7,701 nucleotides of DNA from DAOUKH01 sp034421515 (GCA_034421515.1 DAOUKH010000017.1:1-7701), one strand, 5' to 3'. Counted from the first letter of the stretch, positions 1-5,642 are shown. A program made the numbers and translations. Notes: a model not told the origin generated them from the letters alone.

Positions 1-87
1 GGCCCCCTCCTCATCGGCCTCCTCGACGACCACACCAAACGCATCGCCAAGACCCCGGTCAAAGTGTTACCTATGTCCCCGGTCTAA
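1..87 (+). CDS. C-terminal end of an IS481-like transposase/integrase (partial, cut by window edge)
   Basis: Frame 1 is open from the window edge to a TAA at 85-87 and gives 28 residues ending in KVLPMSPV. From memory, that ending (…NPFGxKVLPMSPV/E) is common at the C-terminus of IS481-type DDE integrase-core transposases, where the last codons also form part of the element's end. The preceding GLLDDHTKRI fits the usual 'x-x-FDHExxR' stretch of this tail. The catalytic DDE domain lies outside the window, so it cannot be judged whether the gene is intact. The repeat pair at 65-108 supports the call independently. Identification rests on a short tail, so confidence is moderate. Confidence 0.6.
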   Translation, partial: GPLLIGLLDDHTKRIAKTPVKVLPMSPV

Positions 88-108
88 CTGTCACCCATGT
101 GCCCGGCC
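65..108 (+). repeat. Two direct repeats at the IS end, 24-bp period
   Basis: TGTTACCTATGTCCCCGGTC at 65-84 and TGTCACCCATGTGCCCGGCC at 89-108 agree at 16 of 20 positions, in the same orientation and 24 bp apart. The first copy lies inside the last codons of the transposase and the second lies just after its stop. Repeated TGTCAACCATGT-like motifs at the 3' end are, as I recall, typical of IS481-type elements and probably serve as transposase binding sites. The repeat is seen directly; its binding role is inferred. Confidence 0.7.
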
Positions 109-123
109 CTTCAGAGGGCCGGG
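102..123. terminator. GC-rich hairpin between the sensor kinase stop and the IS end
   Basis: Positions 102-110 and 115-123 form a 9-bp perfect stem closing a 4-base loop (111-114). On the minus strand it starts 15 bases after the kinase stop codon; on the plus strand it lies 14 bases after the transposase stop. Neither side has a clear T-run, so it is not a classical intrinsic terminator. It may still end or stabilise convergent transcripts. It overlaps the outer copy of the IS repeat, so it could partly be an insertion product. Confidence 0.35.
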
Positions 124-137
124 GCGGGGTCTTCCCT

Positions 138-1508
138 CTAGCCCGGCGTGCCGCCCAGGGGCAGCTCGAAGATGAAGGTGCTGCCCTGTCCCGGCTCGCT
201 CTCGGCCCAGATGCGGCCGTCCTGGGCCTCGATGAGCTGCTTGGCGATGGTGAGGCCGAGGCCCGCGCCGCCGGTGGCCCGCGCCCGCGAGGGGTCGAGG
301 CGGTAGAAGCGCTCGAAGACGGCGTCGAGCGCCTCCCGCTCCATGCCGGGCCCGGTGTCGGCGACGGAGACCCGCACGAAGCCGGTGTCGCCGACGGCCG
401 CGCTCAGGGTGACGGTCCCACCCTCGGGCGCATGCGTCACCGCGTTCTCCACGAGGTTGTGGAGCACTTGCTCGACGCGGCCCCGGTCCATCGACACAAG
501 GGGCAGGTCGGCGGCGGGTTCACGGCGGATGGCGACGCCCTTCTCCGCGGCGCGGGGGCCGAAGGCGTCGGCCACCGACCGCAGGAGGTCGTCCATGCGC
601 TCCGGCTGTGGGTGCAGGGCAAGCTCGCCTGCTTCCGCCAATGCCAGGAGGCGCAGGTCTTCGACGAGACGGGTCAGGTGCGCGATCTGCTGCTGCACGA
701 TGTCAAGGGTGTCGTCGTCGCGCTCGGCCACCCCGTCGCGCATGGCCTCGACGTAGCCGCGGATATTGCTGAGCGGCGTTCGCAGCTCGTGGGCCACGTC
801 GGCCATGAGGCCGCGGCGCTGCCGCTCGGCTTGCTCCAAGTCTGCCGCCATGCGGTTGAAGGCGTGGCCCAAGCGGCCGACTTCGTCTTCCGTCGACGGG
901 TCGACGCGCTGAGCGAGGTCGCCCTGCCCCAACCGTTCCGCCGCCGTGGACAGGGCCCGCACCGGCGAGAGCGCGCGGCGGGCGATGAGGCCGACGGCGA
1001 CGATGCCCGCGCCGCCCGCGGCCAGCCCAGCCCACAGCAGCGCCTCGCTCACCCGCGAGGCGAGGTCGCTGTCAAGCGGCTCCAGGCGCTGCCCTTCCAG
1101 TAAGTCGCGAGCGGAAACGAAGTCGATGCTGCCGACGTTGCTCCCGTCGCCGGCGAGGAGGGGAGCGTCGCGGATGCCATGCTCGAATCGCGGAGGCCCC
1201 AGCCGGCGGTGGGAGTCGGCCACGATTCGGCCGCCGCCGTCGCGTACGACGATCCGCGCTCCGAGCAGTCTCCCCAGCCGTTCGACGGCGGGCTGCGCGC
1301 CTTCCCAGCCCTTTCTGTCGGCAAAGTGCTCCACCAGAGCGGCGCGGACCCGTTCGGCTTGGACTTCCGACCGCAGCGAAGCGCTGTGGTCCGCCTGCCG
1401 TCCCGACTCGGCGCTCACGTACCAACTCACGGAGAGCAGCGCGGCGGAGAGGATGACGGCGAACCCGGCCACGAGCCGGAACTGGAGGCTGGAGAACAGA
1501 CTACGCAT
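138..1508 (-). CDS. HAMP-domain sensor histidine kinase (two-component system)
   Basis: A 456-residue membrane histidine kinase of the EnvZ/BaeS type. It should autophosphorylate on a histidine and pass the phosphate to the regulator encoded just before it. Visible parts: membrane segment at about 11-31; extracytoplasmic sensor region at about 32-152; second membrane segment at about 157-176; HAMP linker at about 177-229; dimerisation domain with H-box HELRTP and phospho-acceptor His240; ATPase domain with N-box NLVENA (351-356), G1 box DTGPG (384-388), F-box FERFYR (398-403) and G2 box GAGLGL (414-419). All catalytic boxes are intact and the length is normal. The sensor region has no family I recognise, so the signal is unknown. 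The ATG at 1508 was chosen because it overlaps the regulator's stop by 8 bp (translational coupling) and is followed at once by the first membrane segment. The frame stays open to 1865, but that extension lies inside the regulator gene and has shadow-like composition. Confidence 0.93.
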   Translation of the reverse strand: MRSLFSSLQFRLVAGFAVILSAALLSVSWYVSAESGRQADHSASLRSEVQAERVRAALVEHFADRKGWEGAQPAVERLGRLLGARIVVRDGGGRIVADSHRRLGPPRFEHGIRDAPLLAGDGSNVGSIDFVSARDLLEGQRLEPLDSDLASRVSEALLWAGLAAGGAGIVAVGLIARRALSPVRALSTAAERLGQGDLAQRVDPSTEDEVGRLGHAFNRMAADLEQAERQRRGLMADVAHELRTPLSNIRGYVEAMRDGVAERDDDTLDIVQQQIAHLTRLVEDLRLLALAEAGELALHPQPERMDDLLRSVADAFGPRAAEKGVAIRREPAADLPLVSMDRGRVEQVLHNLVENAVTHAPEGGTVTLSAAVGDTGFVRVSVADTGPGMEREALDAVFERFYRLDPSRARATGGAGLGLTIAKQLIEAQDGRIWAESEPGQGSTFIFELPLGGTPG

Positions 1509-2190
1509 CGTCGAACCGGTACCCTTCGCCGTAGACCGTCCGGATGTGCTGCCTACCGCGCGGCGTCTTGCCGAGCTTCCTGCGGAGGTTGTAGATCTGG
1601 GAATCGACGGCGCGGTCGAAGCCGTCGAAGTCGTAGCCGTAGACGGCGTCGATGATCTGGTCACGTGAGAAGGTGCGCCCGGGCTCGCGCAGGAACAGCG
1701 CGAGGATGCGGAACTCGGTGCGGGTAAGGTTGAGGGCGGTGCCGTTGACCCACGCGGCGTGGGCGCGGACGTCGGCCCGCACGCCGCCGGCGGCCAAGTC
1801 GTTCGGGCCGCGGTCGAGGGCGTCGCGTGCCGTGCGCCGGAGGACGGCGCGCACCCTCGCGGCAAGCTCGCGAGGGCTGAACGGCTTGGTCACGTAGTCG
1901 TCGGCGCCGCTCTCAAGCCCTGAAAGCCGGTCCTCCTCCTCTACCCGCGCCGTGAGCATCACGATGGGGACGTCCGACTCCTCCCGTACCCTCCGGCAGA
2001 TGCTCATGCCGTCCATGCCGGGGAGCATGAGGTCGAGGACGATGAGGTCGGGCGCCTCGTCGAGCGCGAGGCGCAGGCCTTTCTCGCCGTCAAGGGCGGT
2101 CAGCACGTCGTGGCCGTCCTTCGACAGATAGAGCCGCGCGAGCTCGGCGGCGTTGGGGTCGTCTTCGATGATGAGAATCTTGCTCGGCAT
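1501..2190 (-). CDS. OmpR/PhoB-family response regulator
   Basis: A 229-residue transcription factor, partner of the downstream kinase. The receiver domain (about 4-117) has the acidic pair Asp10/Asp11, phospho-acceptor Asp53 in the VLDLMLPGMDG motif, Thr80 and Lys102 (TKPF). The winged-helix DNA-binding domain (about 130-226) has the typical LTRTEFRIL segment, a recognition-helix stretch RAVDSQIYNLRRKL and the closing wing RTVYGEGYRF. These mark the OmpR/PhoB class, which usually binds direct repeats at promoters. The ATG at 2190 gives the exact N-terminus expected (KILIIEDD). No good Shine-Dalgarno lies before it; instead the stem-loop at 2202-2243 ends 11 bases upstream, so translation may depend on that structure or on coupling to the upstream gene. 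Target genes are unknown; the adjacent secreted-protein gene is an obvious candidate. Confidence 0.95.
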   Translation of the reverse strand: MPSKILIIEDDPNAAELARLYLSKDGHDVLTALDGEKGLRLALDEAPDLIVLDLMLPGMDGMSICRRVREESDVPIVMLTARVEEEDRLSGLESGADDYVTKPFSPRELAARVRAVLRRTARDALDRGPNDLAAGGVRADVRAHAAWVNGTALNLTRTEFRILALFLREPGRTFSRDQIIDAVYGYDFDGFDRAVDSQIYNLRRKLGKTPRGRQHIRTVYGEGYRFDDA

Positions 2191-2201
2191 GGTGCGGTAC
2201 G

Positions 2202-2243
2202 GGAGGTGGAGCGTGGGCGATGGGCCGCCCGCGCTCCACCTCC
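2202..2243 (-). promoter_or_regulatory. Strong stem-loop in the leader of the response regulator gene
   Basis: Positions 2202-2213 and 2232-2243 are perfect 12-bp inverted repeats. After one mismatch (2214/2231) the stem continues 4 bp (2215-2218 with 2227-2230), leaving an 8-base loop. It fills most of the 63-base gap between the secreted-protein stop and the regulator start. In the minus-strand transcript the first arm reads GGAGGUGGAGCG (Shine-Dalgarno-like) and the second CGCUCCACCUCC (containing the anti-Shine-Dalgarno core ACCUCC). No U-run follows. It could stabilise or process the upstream mRNA, partly terminate it, or control regulator translation. The structure is seen in the sequence; the function is inference. 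Confidence 0.6.
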
Positions 2244-2253
2244 GAGTCTACAC

Positions 2254-2871
2254 CTAGGTGGACGAGGTCTCTGGTTCCCCGCCGGCCTTCATGCCGTCGG
2301 CGTCATGCTTGCCGCCAAGCATCCAGCCCTTGCCGTGGTGCCCCTTGCGCTCCTTGAAGTCGCCGTTCTCGTAGCGCTCGGCTATCGCGTCGGCCTTCTC
2401 CTGGGTGATGCGACCGTTCTCGACGGCTTGGTCGAGCCGCGCCTGGAACCGCTCGTCGCGCACCTGCTCAAGGGCGTCGGTGACGGTCTGCTCGTCGACT
2501 TCGAGGATCTCCGCCACGAGGGCGCCAATGTCGGCCCCGTCGCGGTGGAAGCCCCGCTTGCCGAACCCGAAGCCGGGGACGCCCTCGGGACGCTCGTCGT
2601 ACCAGGCCTTGATCTCGTCGGCCTGCTCCTGCGTGATCCGCTCCGCTTCAACGAGCGTGTCGAGCCGGGCCTGCAGGGCCTCGTCGAACCGCTGCTGCAT
2701 CGCCTGTTTGAAGGCGTCGGTGACGGTCTGCTCGTCAAGCTCGAGGATCTCGGCCACCCGAGAGCCGGTCTCCCCGCGTTCGCCGCCGCCCGCGGCGGCT
2801 ATCCCCCCCAACGCGGCGACCGCGGCCAAGCCCGCGATCGCCGGAATCACTAGCCAACGTCGCATCTTCAT
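2254..2871 (-). CDS. Secreted or membrane-anchored protein with two DUF2680/YckD-like repeats
   Basis: A 205-residue protein starting MKMRRW followed by a hydrophobic stretch (about 6-27) that should act as a signal peptide or membrane anchor. There is no lipobox cysteine. The mature part holds two copies of one module, at about 38-94 and 118-172. Each has VAEILE(L/V)DEQTVTDA, a charged helix, and RITQE(Q/K)AD(E/A)I, the pattern of the DUF2680/YckD-like group, whose function is unknown. A Gly-rich linker (about 95-112) joins them, and a His/Lys/Gly/Met-rich tail (173-195, with His178, His179, His189) follows. The modules look all-helical and highly charged. A Shine-Dalgarno GAGGAG at 2878-2883 lies 6 bases before the ATG at 2871; a second ATG at 2865 is possible but is less well spaced. 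The gene is 63 bases upstream of the regulator on the same strand, suggesting co-transcription and a role as accessory or target of that system, as CpxP/Spy are to CpxAR/BaeSR. That analogy is functional, not homology. Confidence 0.8.
   Translation of the reverse strand: MKMRRWLVIPAIAGLAAVAALGGIAAAGGGERGETGSRVAEILELDEQTVTDAFKQAMQQRFDEALQARLDTLVEAERITQEQADEIKAWYDERPEGVPGFGFGKRGFHRDGADIGALVAEILEVDEQTVTDALEQVRDERFQARLDQAVENGRITQEKADAIAERYENGDFKERKGHHGKGWMLGGKHDADGMKAGGEPETSST
2412..2760 (-). repeat. Internal coding duplication in the DUF2680-like gene
   Basis: Two stretches of the gene, at about 2478-2517 and 2718-2757, are nearly the same at the DNA level; both contain GCGTCGGTGACGGTCTGCTC and a following CGAGGATCTC. 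They encode the matching VAEILE(L/V)DEQTVTDA starts of the two protein modules, about 240 bases apart. The rest of each module has diverged more, and the first module carries a few extra residues. This is best read as an old in-gene tandem duplication whose start region stays conserved. Confidence 0.7.
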
Positions 2872-2946
2872 CTCTCGCTCCTCAGCGCCGTGCGCTCCGT
2901 GGTCTTTGCGCGCCGCCGTGGGGTGGGAGGCGGGCCGCTAGACACC

Positions 2947-2952
2947 GTTATA
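2947..2952 (-). promoter_or_regulatory. Possible -10 element for the secreted protein/two-component operon
   Basis: The minus strand reads TATAAC here, inside the only AT-richer patch of the 128-base gap between the nitroreductase stop and the secreted-protein start. No convincing -35 lies 16-18 bases upstream, so this may need an activator or be chance. Two small inverted repeats sit just upstream, with arms 2963-2967/2975-2979 and 2982-2985/2989-2992, and could be operator sites. The leader to the ATG at 2871 would be about 70 bases. Confidence 0.25.
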
Positions 2953-2999
2953 GAGGAGGAATGTCGAGAGATTTTCGACGGCGAACGATTCGGTGCGGG

Positions 3000-3596
3000 C
3001 TAGCTCCAGCGGTCGTGGCTGACGATCTCGTCAAGGGGGCCGCGCTTCGGGGGGCCGTACTTGCGGGCGGGATGGCCGAGTGGAATGAGCGCGCCGAGGT
3101 AGACGTCGTCGGGCACGCCGAGGACGTCGCGGACTTCGGCCTCCCTGCGCTGCCAGGCCGTGGTGATGATCGTCCCCAGGCCCATGGCCCAGGCGGCGAG
3201 GCAGAGGTTCTGCACGGCGGGGAAGACCGACGCCGCCGGCTCCGAATGAAAGTTGCCCGTGCCGCCGGCGAAGATGAGCACGGGCGGCGTCGTGGGCATG
3301 TCCCTCGCCAGGGCCACGACCTCCCGCCGCATGTAGCCCTGGCCCGCCGCTTGGGCCACGGCCTCGTCGATGTCGTCGAGGCCCATGGCATGCAGGATCC
3401 CGTCGCGGTAGAGGCCGCCGATCTGGGCCCGCTGCGCCGCGTCGCGCACCACGATGAAGCGGTAGCGCTGCTCGTTGCTGCCGTTGGGCGCGAACTGCGC
3501 CATGCGCAGGATGCGCTCCAACTGATCGTCGGTCACCGGCTCGTCCGTGAAGAGCCGGACGCTGCGCATCGTGCTCATGGCTTCGAAGACATCCAT
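3000..3596 (-). CDS. Nitroreductase-family FMN-dependent oxidoreductase
   Basis: A 198-residue cytoplasmic flavoprotein of the nitroreductase superfamily, which binds FMN as a dimer and uses NAD(P)H to reduce nitro groups, quinones or other acceptors. The N-terminal MRSVRLF (10-16) matches the FMN-contacting R(R/S)SxR motif. FAPNGSNEQRYRFIVV (35-50) matches the APSxxNxQPWxF region, with QRY replacing the usual QPW. AAWAMGLGTIITT (134-146) is the family's C-terminal glycine motif, and LGALIPLGHPA (167-177) the final strand. Length is normal for the subfamily. The ATG at 3596 is supported by GGGAGG at 3604-3609, 7 bases upstream. It is divergent from the Nudix operon and 128 bases upstream of the secreted-protein gene, so probably transcribed on its own or reading into that operon. 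The substrate cannot be told from the sequence. Confidence 0.9.
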   Translation of the reverse strand: MDVFEAMSTMRSVRLFTDEPVTDDQLERILRMAQFAPNGSNEQRYRFIVVRDAAQRAQIGGLYRDGILHAMGLDDIDEAVAQAAGQGYMRREVVALARDMPTTPPVLIFAGGTGNFHSEPAASVFPAVQNLCLAAWAMGLGTIITTAWQRREAEVRDVLGVPDDVYLGALIPLGHPARKYGPPKRGPLDEIVSHDRWS

Positions 3597-3638
3597 GCTT
3601 CAACCTCCCGGGGCTCGTGGACAGGCCCCGCTCCGGCG

Positions 3639-3644
3639 ATTGTA
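3639..3644 (-). promoter_or_regulatory. Possible -10 element of the nitroreductase promoter
   Basis: The minus strand reads TACAAT, 5 of 6 to the sigma-70 -10 consensus, 42 bases before the nitroreductase ATG. It would give a leader of about 35 bases containing the GGGAGG site. The -35 region at 17-bp spacing (TAGCCC) is poor, so the call is tentative. Confidence 0.35.
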
Positions 3645-3678
3645 GGGGAGAGCTCGAAGTGGGGCTAGGCGGGCGCGC

Positions 3679-3707
3679 TTGACCCCCCAAAGGGGCGAAC
3701 CTAGACT
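3679..3707 (+). promoter_or_regulatory. Sigma-70-type promoter of the Nudix-GNAT-methyltransferase operon
   Basis: TTGACC (3679-3684), a 17-base spacer, then TAGACT (3702-3707) followed by AAT. The -35 matches 5 of 6 and the -10 matches 4 of 6, with ideal spacing. Transcription would start near 3714, giving a leader of about 55 bases to the GTG start at 3769. The spacer holds a small inverted repeat, CCCC-AAA-GGGG (3685-3695), that might bind a regulator. The TTG of the -35 box is also the first possible start codon of the Nudix frame, which argues against translation beginning there. Confidence 0.5.
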
Positions 3708-3768
3708 AATCCGCGGGAGCGAGGCCCTCCCTCCAAGCAAGTGGGGAGTACGCCGCCCGCACAAAATC

Positions 3769-4221
3769 GTGGACTTCGAACGACATTTTTCCGCTGGGGG
3801 CGTCGTCTACCGAATCGGCGACGACGGTGCCGAGGTCGTCCTCTGCGGCCGCGACGAGGGCGGCACGTGGAGCTTGCCCAAGGGCACGCCGGAGCCCGGC
3901 GAGTCCGTCGCGCAGACGGCCCTCCGCGAGGTGCGAGAGGAGACCGGTCTCGAAGTCGAGATCGAGAGCGGGCTCGGCGACATAACCTACTGGTTCGCCC
4001 GGCCCGGCGTGCGCGTCCAGAAGAAGGTCGCCTTCTATCTCATGGCTTCCACCGGCGGATCCACAGACGACCACGACCCCGAGTTCGACCGCGTCCAGTG
4101 GTTCCCCGCGGGCCGCGCTACCGACGTGATGACCTACCCCACCGAGCGCGACGTCGTGCGCAAGGGGATCGCGGAAATCGAACGGAGAGGGAGCCATGCG
4201 GCTGCGCCGCCAGGGGTCTAA
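3769..4221 (+). CDS. Nudix hydrolase
   Basis: A Nudix (MutT-like) pyrophosphohydrolase that cleaves a nucleoside diphosphate linked to another group, using a metal held by the Nudix box. From the GTG at 3769 the protein has 150 residues starting VDFERHFSAGGVVYR, the usual family opening. The Nudix box GX5EX7REUXEEXGU is complete: Gly39, Glu45, Arg53-Glu54, Glu57-Glu58, Gly60. The stretch TWSLPKGTPEPGE before it is typical of the Ap4A hydrolase/MutT-like groups, but the substrate cannot be fixed. The frame is open upstream to a TTG at 3679 (180 residues), but that extension resembles no Nudix N-terminus and its TTG falls in a good -35 box. No strong Shine-Dalgarno precedes 3769 (GGGGAG at 3742-3747 is too far), so the exact start is uncertain. 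Its last 26 bases overlap the next gene, indicating an operon. Confidence 0.9.
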   Translation: MDFERHFSAGGVVYRIGDDGAEVVLCGRDEGGTWSLPKGTPEPGESVAQTALREVREETGLEVEIESGLGDITYWFARPGVRVQKKVAFYLMASTGGSTDDHDPEFDRVQWFPAGRATDVMTYPTERDVVRKGIAEIERRGSHAAAPPGV

Positions 4222-4756
4222 GGTCGTCCTGCGGGAGAAGCGCCGCACCGACGCGCCCAACGACTACGCGTGGAGCATCGATGAGGAGCTCTGCAAGCTC
4301 GACGCGGCCCGTCCCAGCAGGCTCTCGTTCCAGGACGCGATGATGCGCTACGAGGACGAGCTTCTGTACCCCGCGAGGCGGCGGCTCCGCTTCGGGATAG
4401 ACGCGCTGGACGGCTCCCACATCGGCAACTGCATGGTCTACGACATTAACCACGCCAAGGGCGAGGCCGAGCTCGGCATCATGATCGGCGACCGCCGCTA
4501 CTGGGACAAGTCGTTCGGCGCAGAGGCGGTGGAGCTGCTGCTCGACTACGGCTTCGCCGAAGTCGGGCTGCGCCGCATCTACCTGCACACCTTGGACTGG
4601 AACGTGCGGGCGCAGAAGAGTTTTCAAAAGGCCGGCTTCACCTCTCTGGGGAAGGTCTACCGCAACGGCCATACCTTCCTAATGATGGAAGTCCGCAAAG
4701 AGGACTGGGAGGACCGTTCTCGGGACGGCGCCTCCGTCGAGTCTGTCGCGGACTAG
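4196..4756 (+). CDS. GNAT-family N-acetyltransferase (RimJ/RimL-like)
   Basis: A 186-residue acetyl-CoA-dependent acyltransferase. The core at about 62-165 follows the RimJ/RimL pattern: FGIDALDGSHIGNCMVYDIN (beta strands), AELGIMIGDRRYWDKSFGAEAV (acetyl-CoA loop and helix, 91-112), then GLRRIYLHTLDWNVRAQKSFQKAGF (124-148), with Asn136 and the x-K-x-GF helix that close the cofactor site. The loop reads YWDKSFGAEA where most relatives have YWGKGYGTEA, so a usual glycine is Asp. An N-terminal extension of about 60 residues precedes the core. The ATG at 4196 follows GGAGAGGGAG (4184-4193) and lies 26 bases inside the Nudix gene; its stop is 7 bases before the methyltransferase start. The acceptor may be a protein N-terminus, an antibiotic or a small amine; nothing here decides. 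Confidence 0.88.
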   Translation: MRLRRQGSKVVLREKRRTDAPNDYAWSIDEELCKLDAARPSRLSFQDAMMRYEDELLYPARRRLRFGIDALDGSHIGNCMVYDINHAKGEAELGIMIGDRRYWDKSFGAEAVELLLDYGFAEVGLRRIYLHTLDWNVRAQKSFQKAGFTSLGKVYRNGHTFLMMEVRKEDWEDRSRDGASVESVAD

Positions 4757-4763
4757 GGAAGCG

Positions 4764-5642
4764 ATGCCTCCGCCCGATGCGAACGCGCCTTCCCGCGGAC
4801 GCATTGTGCTCGGCGACAACCTCGACGTCCTCAAAACGCTCCCCGCCGGCGCCTTCCACCTCATCTACATCGACCCGCCCTTCAACACGGGTCGTACCCA
4901 GCGGCGCCTTCGACTGCGCACGGTGCGAGACGAAAGCGGCGACCGCACCGGCTACAAGGGCCAGACCTACCGCACGGAACGGCTCGGAGCCAGCGCCTTC
5001 GACGACGCCTTCGAAGACTACCTCGCCTTCATGCGCCCCCGGTTCGAGGAGGCCCTGCGCCTCCTGAGCCCCAACGGCAGCTTCTTCCTGCACGTCGACT
5101 ACCGCGAAGTGCACTACTGTAAGGTCATGCTCGACGAGGTCTTCGGGCCGGACCGTTTCATGAACGAGATCATCTGGGCCTACGACTACGGCGCGCGGAG
5201 CAAGCGGCGCTGGTCGGCGAAACACGACAACATCCTCTGGTACGTCCGCGACCCGAAGCGTTACACCTACAACTACGAGGCCATCGACCGGATTCCCTAC
5301 ATGGCGCCGGGCCTCGTGACGCCGGAGAAGGCGGCGCGGGGCAAGACGCCGACCGATGTCTGGTGGCAGACCATCGTGAGTCCCACGGGCAAGGAGAAGA
5401 CCGGCTACGCCACCCAGAAGCCGCTCCGTCTGCTCGACCGCATCGTGCGGGTGCACTCCAACCCCGGCGACGATCTGCTCGACTTCTTCGCGGGCTCCGG
5501 CACCCTCGGCGAAGCGGCCGCGCTCCTCGGCCGCAGCTACACCTTGATCGACAACAGCCCCGAGGCCGTCGATGTCATGGCGCAGCGCCTGGCGCGCTTC
5601 GCGCCGGAGGTGGAGCGGGACCGCTTTCCGCTGGCCGGCTAG
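4764..5642 (+). CDS. Site-specific DNA methyltransferase (beta-class, N4-cytosine or N6-adenine), orphan
   Basis: A 292-residue amino-methyltransferase that moves a methyl group from S-adenosylmethionine to an exocyclic amine of A or C in DNA. Catalytic motif IV DPPF (37-40, followed by NTG) comes first and the AdoMet motif I DFFAGSGT (240-247) near the C-terminus, preceded by TQKP (217-220). This IV-before-I order marks the beta class. The middle (about 60-210) holds the likely target-recognition segment, including NEIIWAYDYGARSKRRW and ARGKTPTDVWWQTIVSP. All motifs are intact. From memory, close relatives occur widely in Actinomycetota and Chloroflexota without a restriction enzyme. The ATG at 4764 follows AGGGAAG (4755-4761), which overlaps the GNAT stop codon. 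No endonuclease gene is in the window, so a host-maintenance or regulatory methylase is likelier than a restriction-modification partner. The DPPF tetrapeptide does not separate N4C from N6A. Confidence 0.92.
   Translation: MPPPDANAPSRGRIVLGDNLDVLKTLPAGAFHLIYIDPPFNTGRTQRRLRLRTVRDESGDRTGYKGQTYRTERLGASAFDDAFEDYLAFMRPRFEEALRLLSPNGSFFLHVDYREVHYCKVMLDEVFGPDRFMNEIIWAYDYGARSKRRWSAKHDNILWYVRDPKRYTYNYEAIDRIPYMAPGLVTPEKAARGKTPTDVWWQTIVSPTGKEKTGYATQKPLRLLDRIVRVHSNPGDDLLDFFAGSGTLGEAAALLGRSYTLIDNSPEAVDVMAQRLARFAPEVERDRFPLAG

Larger units (their letters stand above)
1..109 (+). mobile_element. Right end of an IS481-like insertion sequence
   Basis: The transposase tail (stop at 87) runs directly into two copies of a TGTYACCYATGT-like motif, the usual arrangement at the 3' end of IS481-like elements. 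The outer boundary is inferred at about 109, where the second repeat copy ends and a GC hairpin starts. The left part of the element is off-window, so neither a target-site duplication nor the opposite inverted repeat can be checked. The element end lies only about 30 bp beyond the stop codon of the sensor kinase, so it inserted just outside that gene. Confidence 0.5.

Noticed and set aside
99..1103. Long plus-strand open frame of 334 codons opposite the sensor kinase
   Set aside because: It is the antisense of the kinase gene; its composition is Arg/Ala/Gly/His-rich with no recognisable domain. The kinase frame has every expected motif.
1509..1865. N-terminal extension of the sensor kinase frame by 119 codons
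   Set aside because: It lies inside the response regulator gene, is Ser/Thr/Arg/Pro-rich and precedes a normal start with a membrane segment. It reads as open frame by chance in GC-rich DNA.
3706..4260. Minus-strand open frame of 184 codons opposite the Nudix gene
   Set aside because: The plus strand has a complete Nudix box and this frame shows no domain.
4638..5456. Minus-strand open frame of 272 codons opposite the methyltransferase
   Set aside because: It is antisense to motif-complete methyltransferase coding and has low-complexity His/Arg/Val-rich translation with no domain.
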